Part shown: positions 43,658 through 52,944 of the stretch, piece after piece | How positions within the stretch are numbered: the first letter of the stretch is position 1 | How the letters are laid out: the number at the start of each line of letters is the position of its first letter | Made by a program: the position numbers and the translations under genes | The notes under the pieces: model-generated | What the model was told of the DNA's origin: nothing | Seen by the model: only the letters and a program-made list of their open reading frames with translations | The model's database searches: none | Assembly (NCBI GenBank): GCA_020632975.1 | Contig: JACKEL010000001.1 | Span: 62,001 to 126,000, forward strand | Source of the DNA: Myxococcales bacterium | Lineage (GTDB): Bacteria; Myxococcota_C; UBA6777 | Length of the DNA stretch: 64,000 bases | Direction: 5' to 3'

Positions 43658-44284
43658 TCAATCGTTTCGTAGATAAGGTGCACCTTCGAGGATGGCCTCA
43701 AGCAAAGCCTCTTCCTCGATCGCACCGTCTTCATCGAGAAAGTCGGGCAAGAAATACTCTTCGCAATCATCTGCGGGTGCATCGACTTTACAGCCTTGGA
43801 TCAAATCAGGGCTGCCGATCACCATCGCATTGACGTCGTCTTCAAAGTCCATCGAAAAGTACAGCAAAGAGACGATCAGCTCTGCTTTGGTGGAACCTTC
43901 CACACGCAAAACACCGCCGTCATCACCTTGTGTTCCAAAGATCGCCCCGCGAACTCGCAAAGAGCCGCAGATATGGATATTGGGACATCCACGCAAAGTC
44001 ACATTTTCCGCGACCACGTTGCCCGTCACAAACAAAAAGCAACCACTCCCCCAGTCTTGCCAGTCGATGTTGCCACGAACTGTAAGATCGCCATCCACGA
44101 TCACATTGAAAGGGTTCCAATCTTGTGTCGCATCGCTCGTAAAGTCCGAGGTCAACACAAGATCCCCATCGTACAAGCGGATCTCTTGCTCGTCCTCAAA
44201 GTCCTGATAAGGATAATCAATCTTTTCTGATATCCCAAAGCTTTCTTCCGCATCTTCCGCTGAGATCAGCGTATACCTCGCCAT
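43658..44284 (-). CDS. Beta-helix protein resembling bactofilin-like repeats
   Basis: A 208-residue acidic protein. The middle (about 55-155) holds short beta-helix rungs with V/I and G at fixed positions (NVIVDGDLTVRGNI, FLFVTGNVVAENVTLRG, IHICGSLRVRGAIFG, VLRVEGSTKAELIVS), as in bactofilin or other polymer-forming cytoskeletal proteins. The C-terminus is very acidic and rich in Glu/Asp. No signal peptide. ATG at 44284 with AAAGGAG upstream. I cannot place it in a named family; it might polymerise or act as a scaffold. Confidence 0.7.
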   Translation of the reverse strand: MARYTLISAEDAEESFGISEKIDYPYQDFEDEQEIRLYDGDLVLTSDFTSDATQDWNPFNVIVDGDLTVRGNIDWQDWGSGCFLFVTGNVVAENVTLRGCPNIHICGSLRVRGAIFGTQGDDGGVLRVEGSTKAELIVSLLYFSMDFEDDVNAMVIGSPDLIQGCKVDAPADDCEEYFLPDFLDEDGAIEEEALLEAILEGAPYLRND

Positions 44285-44462
44285 CGATTCTGCTCCTTTT
44301 GTTGAGGGGGTACACTCCACCCACCCATACGAAACATCCCACGGTGATTGACTTGTTCTCTTTCCATACTCGATATGTCACAGCTTCGCATCAAAAAGTT
44401 CCCTCCCGATGGCAAAATCAACGACAACCCCTACCAACAAAAGAACAAGTTCCCCTACTCTT
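44285..44462. promoter_or_regulatory. Gap upstream of the beta-helix gene
   Basis: 178 bp without a gene. It lies after the stop of the cysteine-repeat lipoprotein (44463) and before the beta-helix start (44284), and should hold the beta-helix gene's promoter. No clear motif seen. Confidence 0.25.
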
Positions 44463-45848
44463 TCAGGGAATACCTATCTTGCAACTGCCACCAGAACACT
44501 TCTCAAAAACTTCACATTTTTTCCCACAGCGCCCGCAATGATCTTCATCTTCCTTGACTTTGCGGCAAGCCCCTGAGCAACACTGTTCATCCGTGCCGCA
44601 AGTTCGGCCACTATCGCACAAGCCACACACGCAGACCCCCTGACAACAACGACCATCCAAGCCACACTGCTGGCCACATGCGCCACAGTTGTTGACGTCC
44701 GTCTTCAAGTCGAAACACTTGTCTCCACAGGCTTCTTGGCCCACAGGACACGAAAGGACGCACTTTCCATCCACACAACGTTGACCTTGGATACAGATAT
44801 CTCCGCACTTTCCGCAGTTGTTGTTGTCTGTCTTGAGGTCAGCACACTGTCCATCACAGGTCGTATAAGTCTCAGGACAGATACACTTCCCGGCCACGCA
44901 CAACCGGCTGTTTTGACAGAGCAATCCGCACGAACCGCAGTGACGGATATCGGATTTTAGATCCACGCACTCGTTGTTGCAAAAGATCCGTCCATCCGTA
45001 CAAGAACACTTTCCAGCCACACAAGTCTGCGAAGACGGACAGATCTGACCGCATCCTCCGCAGTGTTGTCCATCGCTCTGGATATTCACACAACCACCCA
45101 AACAAACATCGGGTGTTTGGGCAGGACATGACGCGACACATTGACCTGCCGCACAAAGTTGGCCTGCTGCACAAGACTCACCACACCGCCCACAGTGTCG
45201 CGTGTCATTTTGCAAGTCCACGCAAACACCACCGCAGTCAGTAAGTCCGTCACGACACGCGCACTGGCCGCCCACACAAGACTTCCCACCTTGGCAGGCA
45301 TTCCCGCACGTCCCGCAGTGCCGCGCGTTGGTTTGCAGATCCACACATCCTCCCAAGCAGACAAAAGGCGTCGCATTTGGACATGCCAATCGACACTGCC
45401 CCAAGGCGCAAAACTGCCCATCAGGACACACTTGCCCACATGCACCACAATGTCGCCGATCCACCAAGAGATCCACACAGAGACTGTCACAGATCGTCGT
45501 CCCGCCAGGGCAGATACAGTTCCCGCTTTGGCACAATTGCCCTTCCAAACAAGCTTTGTCGCAGGCTCCGCAGTGTGCGGTGTTTTCTCGGATGTTTACG
45601 CACTTTCCACCACACGCAACGGGCTGGGCTTCAGGACATCCAGGTTTTTGACACAAGCCACCCACGCAAAGCGTGTCACCCGTGCAAGCACGGCCACATC
45701 CGCCACAGTGTGCTTGTTCGCGGCGGATATCCACGCACTTTCCATCACAACGCACTGTCCCACTTGGGCAAAGTTCTGGAGTCGCTTCGCAGCCCCCCAT
45801 CCCCAAGCACCAAACCAACCACAAAGCACACAAGACGCAACGAACCAT
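44463..45848 (-). CDS. Cysteine-repeat lipoprotein (stigma-like), about ten repeats
   Basis: A 461-residue lipoprotein: lipobox MGGC (C20) and then about ten repeats of 35-40 residues with the pattern CxGxCVDLxxDxxHCGxCGxxC, six to eight cysteines each (over 80 Cys in all). It is the same repeat class as the N-terminal part of the lipoprotein at 39831-42419. Such repeats are common in surface proteins of predatory or social deltaproteobacteria and probably form a rigid disulfide-bonded stalk. Start ATG 45848, with GGAG 7 nt upstream; an in-frame ATG 14 codons earlier is less likely. Confidence 0.85.
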   Translation of the reverse strand: MVRCVLCALWLVWCLGMGGCEATPELCPSGTVRCDGKCVDIRREQAHCGGCGRACTGDTLCVGGLCQKPGCPEAQPVACGGKCVNIRENTAHCGACDKACLEGQLCQSGNCICPGGTTICDSLCVDLLVDRRHCGACGQVCPDGQFCALGQCRLACPNATPFVCLGGCVDLQTNARHCGTCGNACQGGKSCVGGQCACRDGLTDCGGVCVDLQNDTRHCGRCGESCAAGQLCAAGQCVASCPAQTPDVCLGGCVNIQSDGQHCGGCGQICPSSQTCVAGKCSCTDGRIFCNNECVDLKSDIRHCGSCGLLCQNSRLCVAGKCICPETYTTCDGQCADLKTDNNNCGKCGDICIQGQRCVDGKCVLSCPVGQEACGDKCFDLKTDVNNCGACGQQCGLDGRCCQGVCVCGLCDSGRTCGTDEQCCSGACRKVKEDEDHCGRCGKKCEVFEKCSGGSCKIGIP

Positions 45849-45978
45849 CAGCAAGCTCCTTCTCCAAAAAAGACCTAACTTTCTTAACATAGCGAGAGCC
45901 TAGCAGACAATTCCGCAGAGGTAGGAGAATCCAAGAAAAAGAGGCGAGGAAGTGAGCCACGCTTGTGTGAAAGGCTCT

Positions 45979-48900
45979 CTACGCGGCGGATACACCAAGA
46001 GATCCAAGCATGGACTCCCATGTTGCTTTGCCAAGAAGAACTTTTCTTAATGTTTCTCGGCCTTTTTGAAGCGCCTGTCGCAGATGAGCAAAGGTCTCCG
46101 CAGTGACCTGCCGCGCACTGTTACGTTGCGGAACGACGGGCGTATAGATGGGCATCAAACTTCCTGATGGGTCTTCTTCGTAAGAACGATCGACCCAGAC
46201 CACACCAATCGGTTGCATCCAAGAAGACTGAGAGAATGTGGAGAAAAAAGCCTCCAACAAGACCAAACGATCCGTTTCTCCCCATGCAGCGGGGTGAGAG
46301 CACAGCCAGCCCACCAAGATCGCCCAGCTGATCCCGCCAAGATAACCCTTGGCTTGCTCAGCGATCTGCTCTTGCGCAGTCCAACACTTGATGGTCCGCA
46401 ACAGATCCACAAAGCTCTCTTGGCAAGCATAACGCGCCATCATCCCACGCAGGTACAAACCGTCCAACAACCCCAACAAAGACCGTTGGCTGGCGATATC
46501 CCACGCCTCCAAGGACAACTCGCGCGCAAGATTCGGCAAGTCACCACCTTGCACGCGCTCAAGTATCCCATCCAGTGTTTCTTGGACAGCCAAAGGCTCC
46601 AACTCTTCGGGGATTCGCGCGTACAACAAGTCCGCAGACCATCCCGCGCATCCGACCTTTAACAGTGGAACGCGTGCATCCCAGATCACACGGAGATCAT
46701 CGATGCCCTCGATCTTTTCGAGCCTTTCGACAAGCTGTGCCTGAAAAGCCTCACGAGGCAACGTGCCCAAACACAAGATATCCACATCACTATGAAGCGT
46801 TTGCGCCCCAAAGGCCAACGAGCCCAGAGGCCACCAAGCCTGCCATGATGGAGGCTCTTTCAAACCCTCCCAACAAATCGCTTCACATGCTGCCCGCATC
46901 GCCGAAAGGATGGGCGCATAGCGTTGTTGCTCAGACGCGACGCCCTGCTCCAAGCGCCGCAGATAGGCAGTGTACTCTGTATGCGCCTTCTCAGAAAAAG
47001 TCTTTACTTGGACATCTTTTTTCTCCGAGACGCCATGAGATCGCGACGCACCTTGCTCATGTTCGCTTGTCTTGTGTCCCAAAGAGGCGGATGCTCCGAC
47101 CAAAGAGACGTCCTTCTTGAAAGAAGCAGCCTGTTCAGTCGAAGAGACGGCTTGTTGCGTCTCAGGGGTACCAAGCAAAGCCTGCTCCCCTTTGGGTAGG
47201 ACATCCTCTGTAGTGACCGATGGTTCGGGGGGTTCGCTCTGGCCTTTCCCTTGGGGGCCTTGTGGAGGACGCGCACCGCCAAACAACACACGCTCTTGAA
47301 TACGAAAAGGTTGTTCATCGCTACGACTGATCAAAGCGACATGATCGACCGTAAACTGGATCGGCTGCCAGTCTTGTTGCCAAGCCTGAACGAGATGCGA
47401 CAGCTTGCTGCGGGCCTCTCCACGCACTTGGCCAAGCGTCAAGTGTGGCGTAAACCCAGCTTCAGACTTGCGGATCTGCTCGTCACAAGAGGGAAACAAC
47501 GCTTGCAAGCGCGCTTGCAGGCGTTGCAGTGCAGGGGCAGGATTGACCCCAGGTTCGAGCCAGATCGTATCGCTCTTGCCGTGGCGAAAGTGACGGATCT
47601 TCGAGAAAGTCACCGTAAAAGGCTCAACATCTGCCAAGGCATCTTGAATCAGTGCAGCAGCATCCGAGAAAAGAGCTGCATCCACAAAGCCGTAAACAAG
47701 GTTGATGTGCGGCATCCAACGATGAAAGCTCTTGTCGTACTCTTTGCGAATCGCTTGGATCGCGTCCCACAACTCAGGCGGGGGCATCACGATCAAAGCA
47801 CTGTGGTAGGTTGGCGGGGCCTCAGCCATCCGCTGCATACACTCTTCTTGTTTGTCTTTTTCATTCTTTGTCATCGTCAACACCTCTCCCAAGATCTCGA
47901 TGCGTTCGGCACTTTGCATCAGACCTTCGGAAGAATCTTCTTTACGAGAAACCTGCGAAAGTTCGCTCAAAAGAGCGTCATCTTCGCCCTCTGATGAGAC
48001 GGAAAATACGAGGTCCAACCCAAAGTGATCAGAGGGATAATCCTTTGAAAGCAGACCCTCTTCTGCACGCAACGAAGGATAACCAAACAGGCGCGCATCT
48101 TCGGGCATCAATGTGGCACTTGGATCAGACAACCAAACCGCATCCAAACGCCTTCGTCGCCCTGTCGCGCTAAACGTCGAAGCCAACGGATTATGCTGTG
48201 GATCAAAGGTCTCTCCAGGTGCTCCAAGCTTCAACATGGGCCAAGTATCCACAAAGCCCGCTCGCTCCAAAGCTTCCCAGATGTTCGGAAAATCCGAGAG
48301 ATCCACACCATGAAGCTCTTCGGGGATCTCTTTTCGAGCGTACCATGCGCGATCTTGCGGATCTTCGTTGAGATCCCCCAACAAGATCCCGCGTTGTTGC
48401 ACCAACTCCCATCCTTGCGCACAGATCGACAAGATCTCCTCGCGATCCAACGCTTGCAGTCTTGTCTGCGCAGGCTGCGTGCTTTGCCACGCCAAAAGAT
48501 GACACAAGATCTGGACCTGAATCGCGCGGATAAAGTGTCCCAACTTCGAGAGATCGCTGCTGAGATGAAGACACGCCGCGAAACTCAGCTTGCCGCCCAA
48601 AGCAAAGTGCGCCAACAAGACATGTTTTTCTCCCGAAAGACGGAGGTCTTGCAACACAAAGGGCCGTTTCATCAAGATCAACTGTCCCATGCGCTCGGCA
48701 AAAGCCTGTCCAGTCTCGTCCTCAGACACCCAATAATTCTTTCGCACCCAAGGTTCGCGCAGCAACTCTTGCACCAAGCCTGACTCGACTTCTTGCAAAC
48801 CAATCACGTCCGCATCGCGCTTTTGAAGCTCCGCGAGCAAGTATCCCATCCGCTTGTTTGGCTGCACAAATCCTGCGGCATAGCGTTCTGACAACACATT

Positions 48901-49524
48901 CCAAGTCACCACCCGCAAGGCGTTTTCTGTCGCGGATGTGTCGATCGTCTCTGCCTCTGCGCGCTGGCTTGCGTCAGCGGAGATCTCCACAGGTCCGACA
49001 GGTTCGACATCTGCATCGATGGTTTGCTGCGTGTTTTCTTTGGAGGCTTCGGCATTGGGGGCCTTCTCTTCAAAAAGTCCGCCCTCCCAAGGAAGCCAGC
49101 GTCCAAGCGCGGTGTCAAAGCGATAGCAACGTCGCGCATGAAGCGCCAAGGAACGAAGTTGCCGCCGCGACCACCTGATCCAGTCGGCTTCTTCGGTCTC
49201 TACGCGCTCTACCGTAAAGGTCGCAACAGCGGGTCCTTCTTGGCCAGCGACATCCGCCAGCCGATCAATGCGTTCCGCTCGATCCCAAATCACCTCGCCG
49301 CTGTAGGTGAAGCGCTCGATTCGATGCCAAGGAACCTCATTCGGATCAAAGCCATCGAAGGGTACTTTTTTGGTTCCAGAAAAACGCTCTTGCATCTCGA
49401 TCCAGCAAGCGGCTGTATCAAAACGGCGATCCCATCGCAGTTGATCGTACACCTGACGACCTGTGCGAAAAGGCCCGCGCGCGGGTTCTTCTGCTTTTTT
49501 TCGTTTCTCTGCTGCTTTTCCCAT
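45979..49524 (-). CDS. Multidomain RNA end-processing protein: MJ1316 + EEP nuclease + 2H phosphoesterase + nucleotidyltransferase
   Basis: A 1181-residue protein with four recognisable domains. (1) MJ1316/DUF504 domain, about 20-88 (YDQLRWDRRFD, HRIERF, GEVIWDRAERID), predicted to bind RNA cyclic ends. (2) EEP-type endonuclease/exonuclease/phosphatase, about 203-508: TWNV (N209), GLQEVE (E245), GDLNED (D384, N386), SDHFG (D499, H500). (3) 2H phosphoesterase, about 572-745: HINLVYGF (H606) and HLTLGQV (H694); the first has Asn where Thr/Ser is usual, as in LENG9-like members. (4) Nucleotidyltransferase with poly(A)-polymerase-like helical domain, about 860-1160: GSLAFGAQTLHSDVDIL (D913, D915) and third Asp in SADLL (D965). 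Every site looks active. Start ATG 49524 with GGAGG. Probably repairs or modifies RNA with 2',3'-cyclic phosphate ends. It stands alone, not in an operon. Confidence 0.85.
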   Translation of the reverse strand: MGKAAEKRKKAEEPARGPFRTGRQVYDQLRWDRRFDTAACWIEMQERFSGTKKVPFDGFDPNEVPWHRIERFTYSGEVIWDRAERIDRLADVAGQEGPAVATFTVERVETEEADWIRWSRRQLRSLALHARRCYRFDTALGRWLPWEGGLFEEKAPNAEASKENTQQTIDADVEPVGPVEISADASQRAEAETIDTSATENALRVVTWNVLSERYAAGFVQPNKRMGYLLAELQKRDADVIGLQEVESGLVQELLREPWVRKNYWVSEDETGQAFAERMGQLILMKRPFVLQDLRLSGEKHVLLAHFALGGKLSFAACLHLSSDLSKLGHFIRAIQVQILCHLLAWQSTQPAQTRLQALDREEILSICAQGWELVQQRGILLGDLNEDPQDRAWYARKEIPEELHGVDLSDFPNIWEALERAGFVDTWPMLKLGAPGETFDPQHNPLASTFSATGRRRRLDAVWLSDPSATLMPEDARLFGYPSLRAEEGLLSKDYPSDHFGLDLVFSVSSEGEDDALLSELSQVSRKEDSSEGLMQSAERIEILGEVLTMTKNEKDKQEECMQRMAEAPPTYHSALIVMPPPELWDAIQAIRKEYDKSFHRWMPHINLVYGFVDAALFSDAAALIQDALADVEPFTVTFSKIRHFRHGKSDTIWLEPGVNPAPALQRLQARLQALFPSCDEQIRKSEAGFTPHLTLGQVRGEARSKLSHLVQAWQQDWQPIQFTVDHVALISRSDEQPFRIQERVLFGGARPPQGPQGKGQSEPPEPSVTTEDVLPKGEQALLGTPETQQAVSSTEQAASFKKDVSLVGASASLGHKTSEHEQGASRSHGVSEKKDVQVKTFSEKAHTEYTAYLRRLEQGVASEQQRYAPILSAMRAACEAICWEGLKEPPSWQAWWPLGSLAFGAQTLHSDVDILCLGTLPREAFQAQLVERLEKIEGIDDLRVIWDARVPLLKVGCAGWSADLLYARIPEELEPLAVQETLDGILERVQGGDLPNLARELSLEAWDIASQRSLLGLLDGLYLRGMMARYACQESFVDLLRTIKCWTAQEQIAEQAKGYLGGISWAILVGWLCSHPAAWGETDRLVLLEAFFSTFSQSSWMQPIGVVWVDRSYEEDPSGSLMPIYTPVVPQRNSARQVTAETFAHLRQALQKGRETLRKVLLGKATWESMLGSLGVSAA

Positions 49525-49729
49525 GACGGCTCCCTCCAAATGGATTTGGGCAACAAACGAAGAACAAGCCTCCCAAGTTCACCCGAAGAACCTTCCCCCT
49601 TGCGCTGGCGGGTTGTCAGAGGACCAAAAGTTACTTATCTTGAGCAAACTTCACACACCAACCACAAGAGGGTGATCTCTTTCGTCCAACTGGACGCATC
49701 CACCAAAACCCTATCTCAAGGAGGGACCT
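49525..49729. promoter_or_regulatory. Divergent region, RNA-processing gene versus glutamate-synthase-like gene
   Basis: 205 bp without a gene between two divergent start codons. It should carry both promoters. GGAGGG at 49720-49725 and the TTG at 49730 are the ribosome binding site and start of the rightward gene. No repeat or RNA-binding site for the repair gene was seen. Confidence 0.35.
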
Positions 49730-51334
49730 TTGCGTCGAGAATTTGTCATCACATCCATCGCCCTAATCGCCGCGATCTTATTGTTATCCCTTTGGAACCG
49801 CTCGTTCTTACATGCTTTTTGGGTTGTCGGACCCTTGATCCTCCTCGGTTACCAAAACCTCTTGCAAACCAAACATGCAGTCCTACGAAACTTCCCGCTG
49901 CTCGGATACGGACGTTACCTTTTGGAGATGATCCGCCCAGAGATCAACCAATACTTCGTCGAGTCCAACACAGATGGGACCCCCTTCAGCCGCGAACAAC
50001 GCAGCGTGGTGTACCAACGCGCCAAACGCGAACTCGACACCGTTCCTTTTGGAACACAGCACGACGTGTACGCTCCTGGCTACGAGTGGATCAATCATTC
50101 GATGGTGCCAAAGCCCGTCCCCAAGGAGCTTCCGCGCATCTTGATCGGAGAAGAAACCTGCAAACAACCCTATCGTGCTTCTGTCTTCAACATCAGCGCG
50201 ATGAGCTTTGGTTCGCTCAGCAAAAACGCTGTGATGGCCCTCAATCTAGGCGCCAAACAAGGCCACTTTGCCCACAACACAGGCGAAGGTGGCGTGAGTC
50301 CTCACCACCTCCAAGGCGGCGACTTGATCTGGCAGATAGGCACAGGCTACTTCGGGGCTTGTTCACAGGCGGGCATCTTTGATCTCGGACGCTTCAAGGA
50401 CAATGCAGCACGTCCAGAAGTCAAGATGATCGAGATCAAGCTCTCGCAAGGCGCCAAACCCGGCCACGGTGGTATCCTGCCCGCAGAAAAACTCACCCCA
50501 GAGATCGCCAAGATCCGCGGTGTTCCTCTTGGCCAAGATGTACTTTCTCCCCCATGGCACTCCGCTTTCTCTACACCCACCGAGCTTTGCACATTCATCG
50601 CCCAACTTCGCGAAGAAAGCGGCGGAAAGCCCGTTGGGATCAAGCTATGCCTAGGAAAACGCCGAGAGTTCCTTGCTCTTTGCAAAGCGATGCTCGAAAC
50701 AGGCATCCACCCTGATTACATCGTGGTAGACGGTGGAGAAGGTGGTACAGGTGCGGCACCGTTGGAGTTTTCCAATAGCATCGGTTGTCCCCTTACAGAT
50801 GCTTTGATCTTCGTCCACAACAGCCTCGTAGGTATCGCACTGCGCGACAAGATCCGTGTGATCGCTTCAGGAAAAGTTGTATCAGGCTTCGATCTTGCCC
50901 GTGTGATCGCCCTTGGCGCAGATGCTGCAAACTCAGCACGCGCGATGATGCTCTCGCTGGGGTGCATCCAAGCCCGTCGCTGTAACTCCAACCACTGCCC
51001 TGTGGGTGTCGCCACGCAAAATCCCAACCTCGTTGCGGGCCTCGTGATCGATGACAAAGCGATCCGCGTCGCCAACTACCACCACAACACTGTTCACTCC
51101 ATGATGGAGATGCTTTCCGCAACAGGTATGACGTCACCCGATCAGCTCCGCCCTTGGCACATCATGCGCCGCGTTTCCCTCAATGAGATCAGCAACTATA
51201 GCGATCTCTACGAGTACATCGCCAAAGGCTCTCTCCTCCAAACCAATCTCCCCGAAAACTTCGCCCGTGCTTGGCAACACGCCTCTGCACACACCTTCGA
51301 AAGCCTCGCCGAACGCACCGTAAAAGCCGCGTAA
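49730..51334 (+). CDS. FMN-binding glutamate synthase family protein, membrane-anchored
   Basis: A 534-residue protein with an N-terminal hydrophobic segment (about 6-42, two helices) and a glutamate synthase FMN/Fe-S domain. MSFGSLSKNAVMALNLGAK, SQGAKPGHGGILP, VDGGEGGTGAAPLEF and the cysteine cluster CIQARRCNSNHCPVGVA (three Cys for a 3Fe-4S) are all present. It lacks the N-terminal amidotransferase, so it cannot use glutamine as GltB does; this group is of unclear substrate. The start is a TTG at 49730 with GGAGGG upstream. Confidence 0.87.
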   Translation: MRREFVITSIALIAAILLLSLWNRSFLHAFWVVGPLILLGYQNLLQTKHAVLRNFPLLGYGRYLLEMIRPEINQYFVESNTDGTPFSREQRSVVYQRAKRELDTVPFGTQHDVYAPGYEWINHSMVPKPVPKELPRILIGEETCKQPYRASVFNISAMSFGSLSKNAVMALNLGAKQGHFAHNTGEGGVSPHHLQGGDLIWQIGTGYFGACSQAGIFDLGRFKDNAARPEVKMIEIKLSQGAKPGHGGILPAEKLTPEIAKIRGVPLGQDVLSPPWHSAFSTPTELCTFIAQLREESGGKPVGIKLCLGKRREFLALCKAMLETGIHPDYIVVDGGEGGTGAAPLEFSNSIGCPLTDALIFVHNSLVGIALRDKIRVIASGKVVSGFDLARVIALGADAANSARAMMLSLGCIQARRCNSNHCPVGVATQNPNLVAGLVIDDKAIRVANYHHNTVHSMMEMLSATGMTSPDQLRPWHIMRRVSLNEISNYSDLYEYIAKGSLLQTNLPENFARAWQHASAHTFESLAERTVKAA

Positions 51335-51378
51335 GCCCCACCCCCTTCGCATTTTTCGGCGACTCACCTTTTCAAGAC

Positions 51379-52008
51379 TCACACGACGCGGTCTTCGTCA
51401 CCACAACGGCAGTCATTCTCCCCCCATCCACGGGGCATACACTCCACCACGCGCCCCCGACTATCAAATGCAAGTGCACAACAAGCCTCAAAGCTCTCTC
51501 GCAACAAGCGTCGTCCTCGCTGTACCCGAGACTTTGCGCCCGAAAGAGAAAGCCCCAAACGCGTGGCTGCTTCTTGTTGGGTCAGCCCTTCGATCTCGGT
51601 CAGCTTTAGGATCTCTCGATACGTTTCGGGCAAAGCCTCGATAAACTCAGGAACAGACAAAGCCAGCAGATCCTGCGGCGACCAACCTGTCTCTTCGATA
51701 TCGACCTCCACACGGTCTTCTTGGAGGCTTTGCATCTCTCGCCCAAAGCTCTCTTCATGACCTCGACGCCGCGCATCACGGCGCCATCGATCCATCATGA
51801 CACTCCGCGCCACCTTGTAGATCCAAGCGTCAAGGCGTTCTTCCTCACGTAACTGGCTGATCCCCTTCCAGATACGGAGAAGCGTCTCTTGTAAGATATC
51901 GTCGATCTCAGCATCCGCCACTTTCCCCACAAGAAAACGTCTTAAACGTTCCCGCCACGCCTGCCAAGCAAGCTCCATCTGCCCACGGCGTTCGACCACT
52001 TGGCGCAT
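51379..52008 (-). CDS. SigZ-like ECF sigma factor with C-terminal cysteines
   Basis: A 209-residue sigma-70 family protein: region 2 around DILQETLLRIWKGISQLREEERLDAWIYKVARSVMMDRWRR and region 4 around YREILKLTEIEGLTQQEAATRLGLSLSGAKSRVQRGRRLL. The extended C-terminus carries a cysteine set (CC at start, then C in VVECMPRG and CRCG) as in SigZ proteins, where the Cys may bind a metal or arsenic. Start ATG at 52008 with GGAGGAAA upstream; in-frame ATGs at 52023 and 52047 are alternatives. It follows arsM by 108 bp on the same strand. Confidence 0.87.
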   Translation of the reverse strand: MRQVVERRGQMELAWQAWRERLRRFLVGKVADAEIDDILQETLLRIWKGISQLREEERLDAWIYKVARSVMMDRWRRDARRRGHEESFGREMQSLQEDRVEVDIEETGWSPQDLLALSVPEFIEALPETYREILKLTEIEGLTQQEAATRLGLSLSGAKSRVQRGRRLLRESFEACCALAFDSRGRVVECMPRGWGENDCRCGDEDRVV

Positions 52009-52116
52009 CTGCTTTCCTCCCATCCTCTGCAAGATCACCCAACACACGACAAAAAGGCCATGTGATGCACCTGCCTCACAAAGCCCCTTTAGAACCTAAA
52101 CATCAAAGAACATGAA

Positions 52117-52944
52117 TCAAACCAATGCTTTTCGAGCTTCGATCACAGCGGAAGAAACGTACTCTTCAGCACCGCTTTCGGGAAACCAATGCTGGATAAA
52201 CGCGCGACTTTCGGGCTTCGTCTTCACTTGGATATCCACAAATCCCGCCTCTCGCAGCCAACCTTCGATCTCTTGCACTTCAGCAGACTGGCCCACACAG
52301 CCCGCGATCAAGCCGATGGCTTCTCGCATCTCTGTGGGGAGCGGTTGAAGCGCCACCACATCTGAGATCGCGAGACGTCCGCCTGCTCGCAACACCCGGT
52401 AGGCCTCGCGAAACACTTGGGGCTTCTCTGGGGACAAGTTGATCACACAGTTCGAGATCACCACATCCACGGTGTCATCTTCCACAGGCAAAGCCTCGAT
52501 CAAACCTTCGCGAAACTCGACCTGTGGAAAGTCGCCCGCCTCTGCGTTGGCTCGCGCTCGTTTCACCATCTCAGGAGTCATATCCACGCCGATCACGCGA
52601 CCTTTTTGGCCCACTTGCTTCGCAGCCAAAAAACTATCGAATCCTGCACCGCTCCCAAGATCCAAGACGGTCTCTCCTTCCTTGAGCGCCGCGATCGCTT
52701 GTGGGTTTCCGCACCCCAGTCCCATGTTTGCACCTTGGGGCACTTGGGCGATCTCTTCACTTCGATAACCCAAAGCCGTTGAGATCGCTTCTGGTCCCAC
52801 CACCTCCTCACCACTGCAACAAGTGGGTGCGCAACAGCTCGAAGACTGCTGCTTTTTGGGGGCCGTCAAAGCGGAGGCATCGCCTTTTGCAATCGCACCA
52901 TAGTGTGTCTGAACTTCTTTGCGGATCTGTTCTTGTGTTGCCAT
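52117..52944 (-). CDS. arsM: Arsenite S-adenosylmethionine methyltransferase
   Basis: A 275-residue ArsM. The SAM site is VLDLGSGAGFDSFLAA (about 93-108). The conserved arsenite cysteines are C78 (GLGCGNP), C166 (NCVINL) and C216 (AGCVGQ); an additional CC pair (37-38) and CC (42-43) in the N-terminal part are in the usual region. The reaction methylates As(III) to volatile or less toxic species. ATG at 52944 with GGAG upstream. No arsR, arsB or arsC is near; the SigZ-like gene downstream is its most likely regulator partner. Confidence 0.92.
   Translation of the reverse strand: MATQEQIRKEVQTHYGAIAKGDASALTAPKKQQSSSCCAPTCCSGEEVVGPEAISTALGYRSEEIAQVPQGANMGLGCGNPQAIAALKEGETVLDLGSGAGFDSFLAAKQVGQKGRVIGVDMTPEMVKRARANAEAGDFPQVEFREGLIEALPVEDDTVDVVISNCVINLSPEKPQVFREAYRVLRAGGRLAISDVVALQPLPTEMREAIGLIAGCVGQSAEVQEIEGWLREAGFVDIQVKTKPESRAFIQHWFPESGAEEYVSSAVIEARKALV

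Noticed and set aside
49024..50382. A 452-codon forward open frame
   Set aside because: It overlaps the RNA end-processing gene antisense and the glutamate-synthase-like gene in another frame, both of which have strong motifs.
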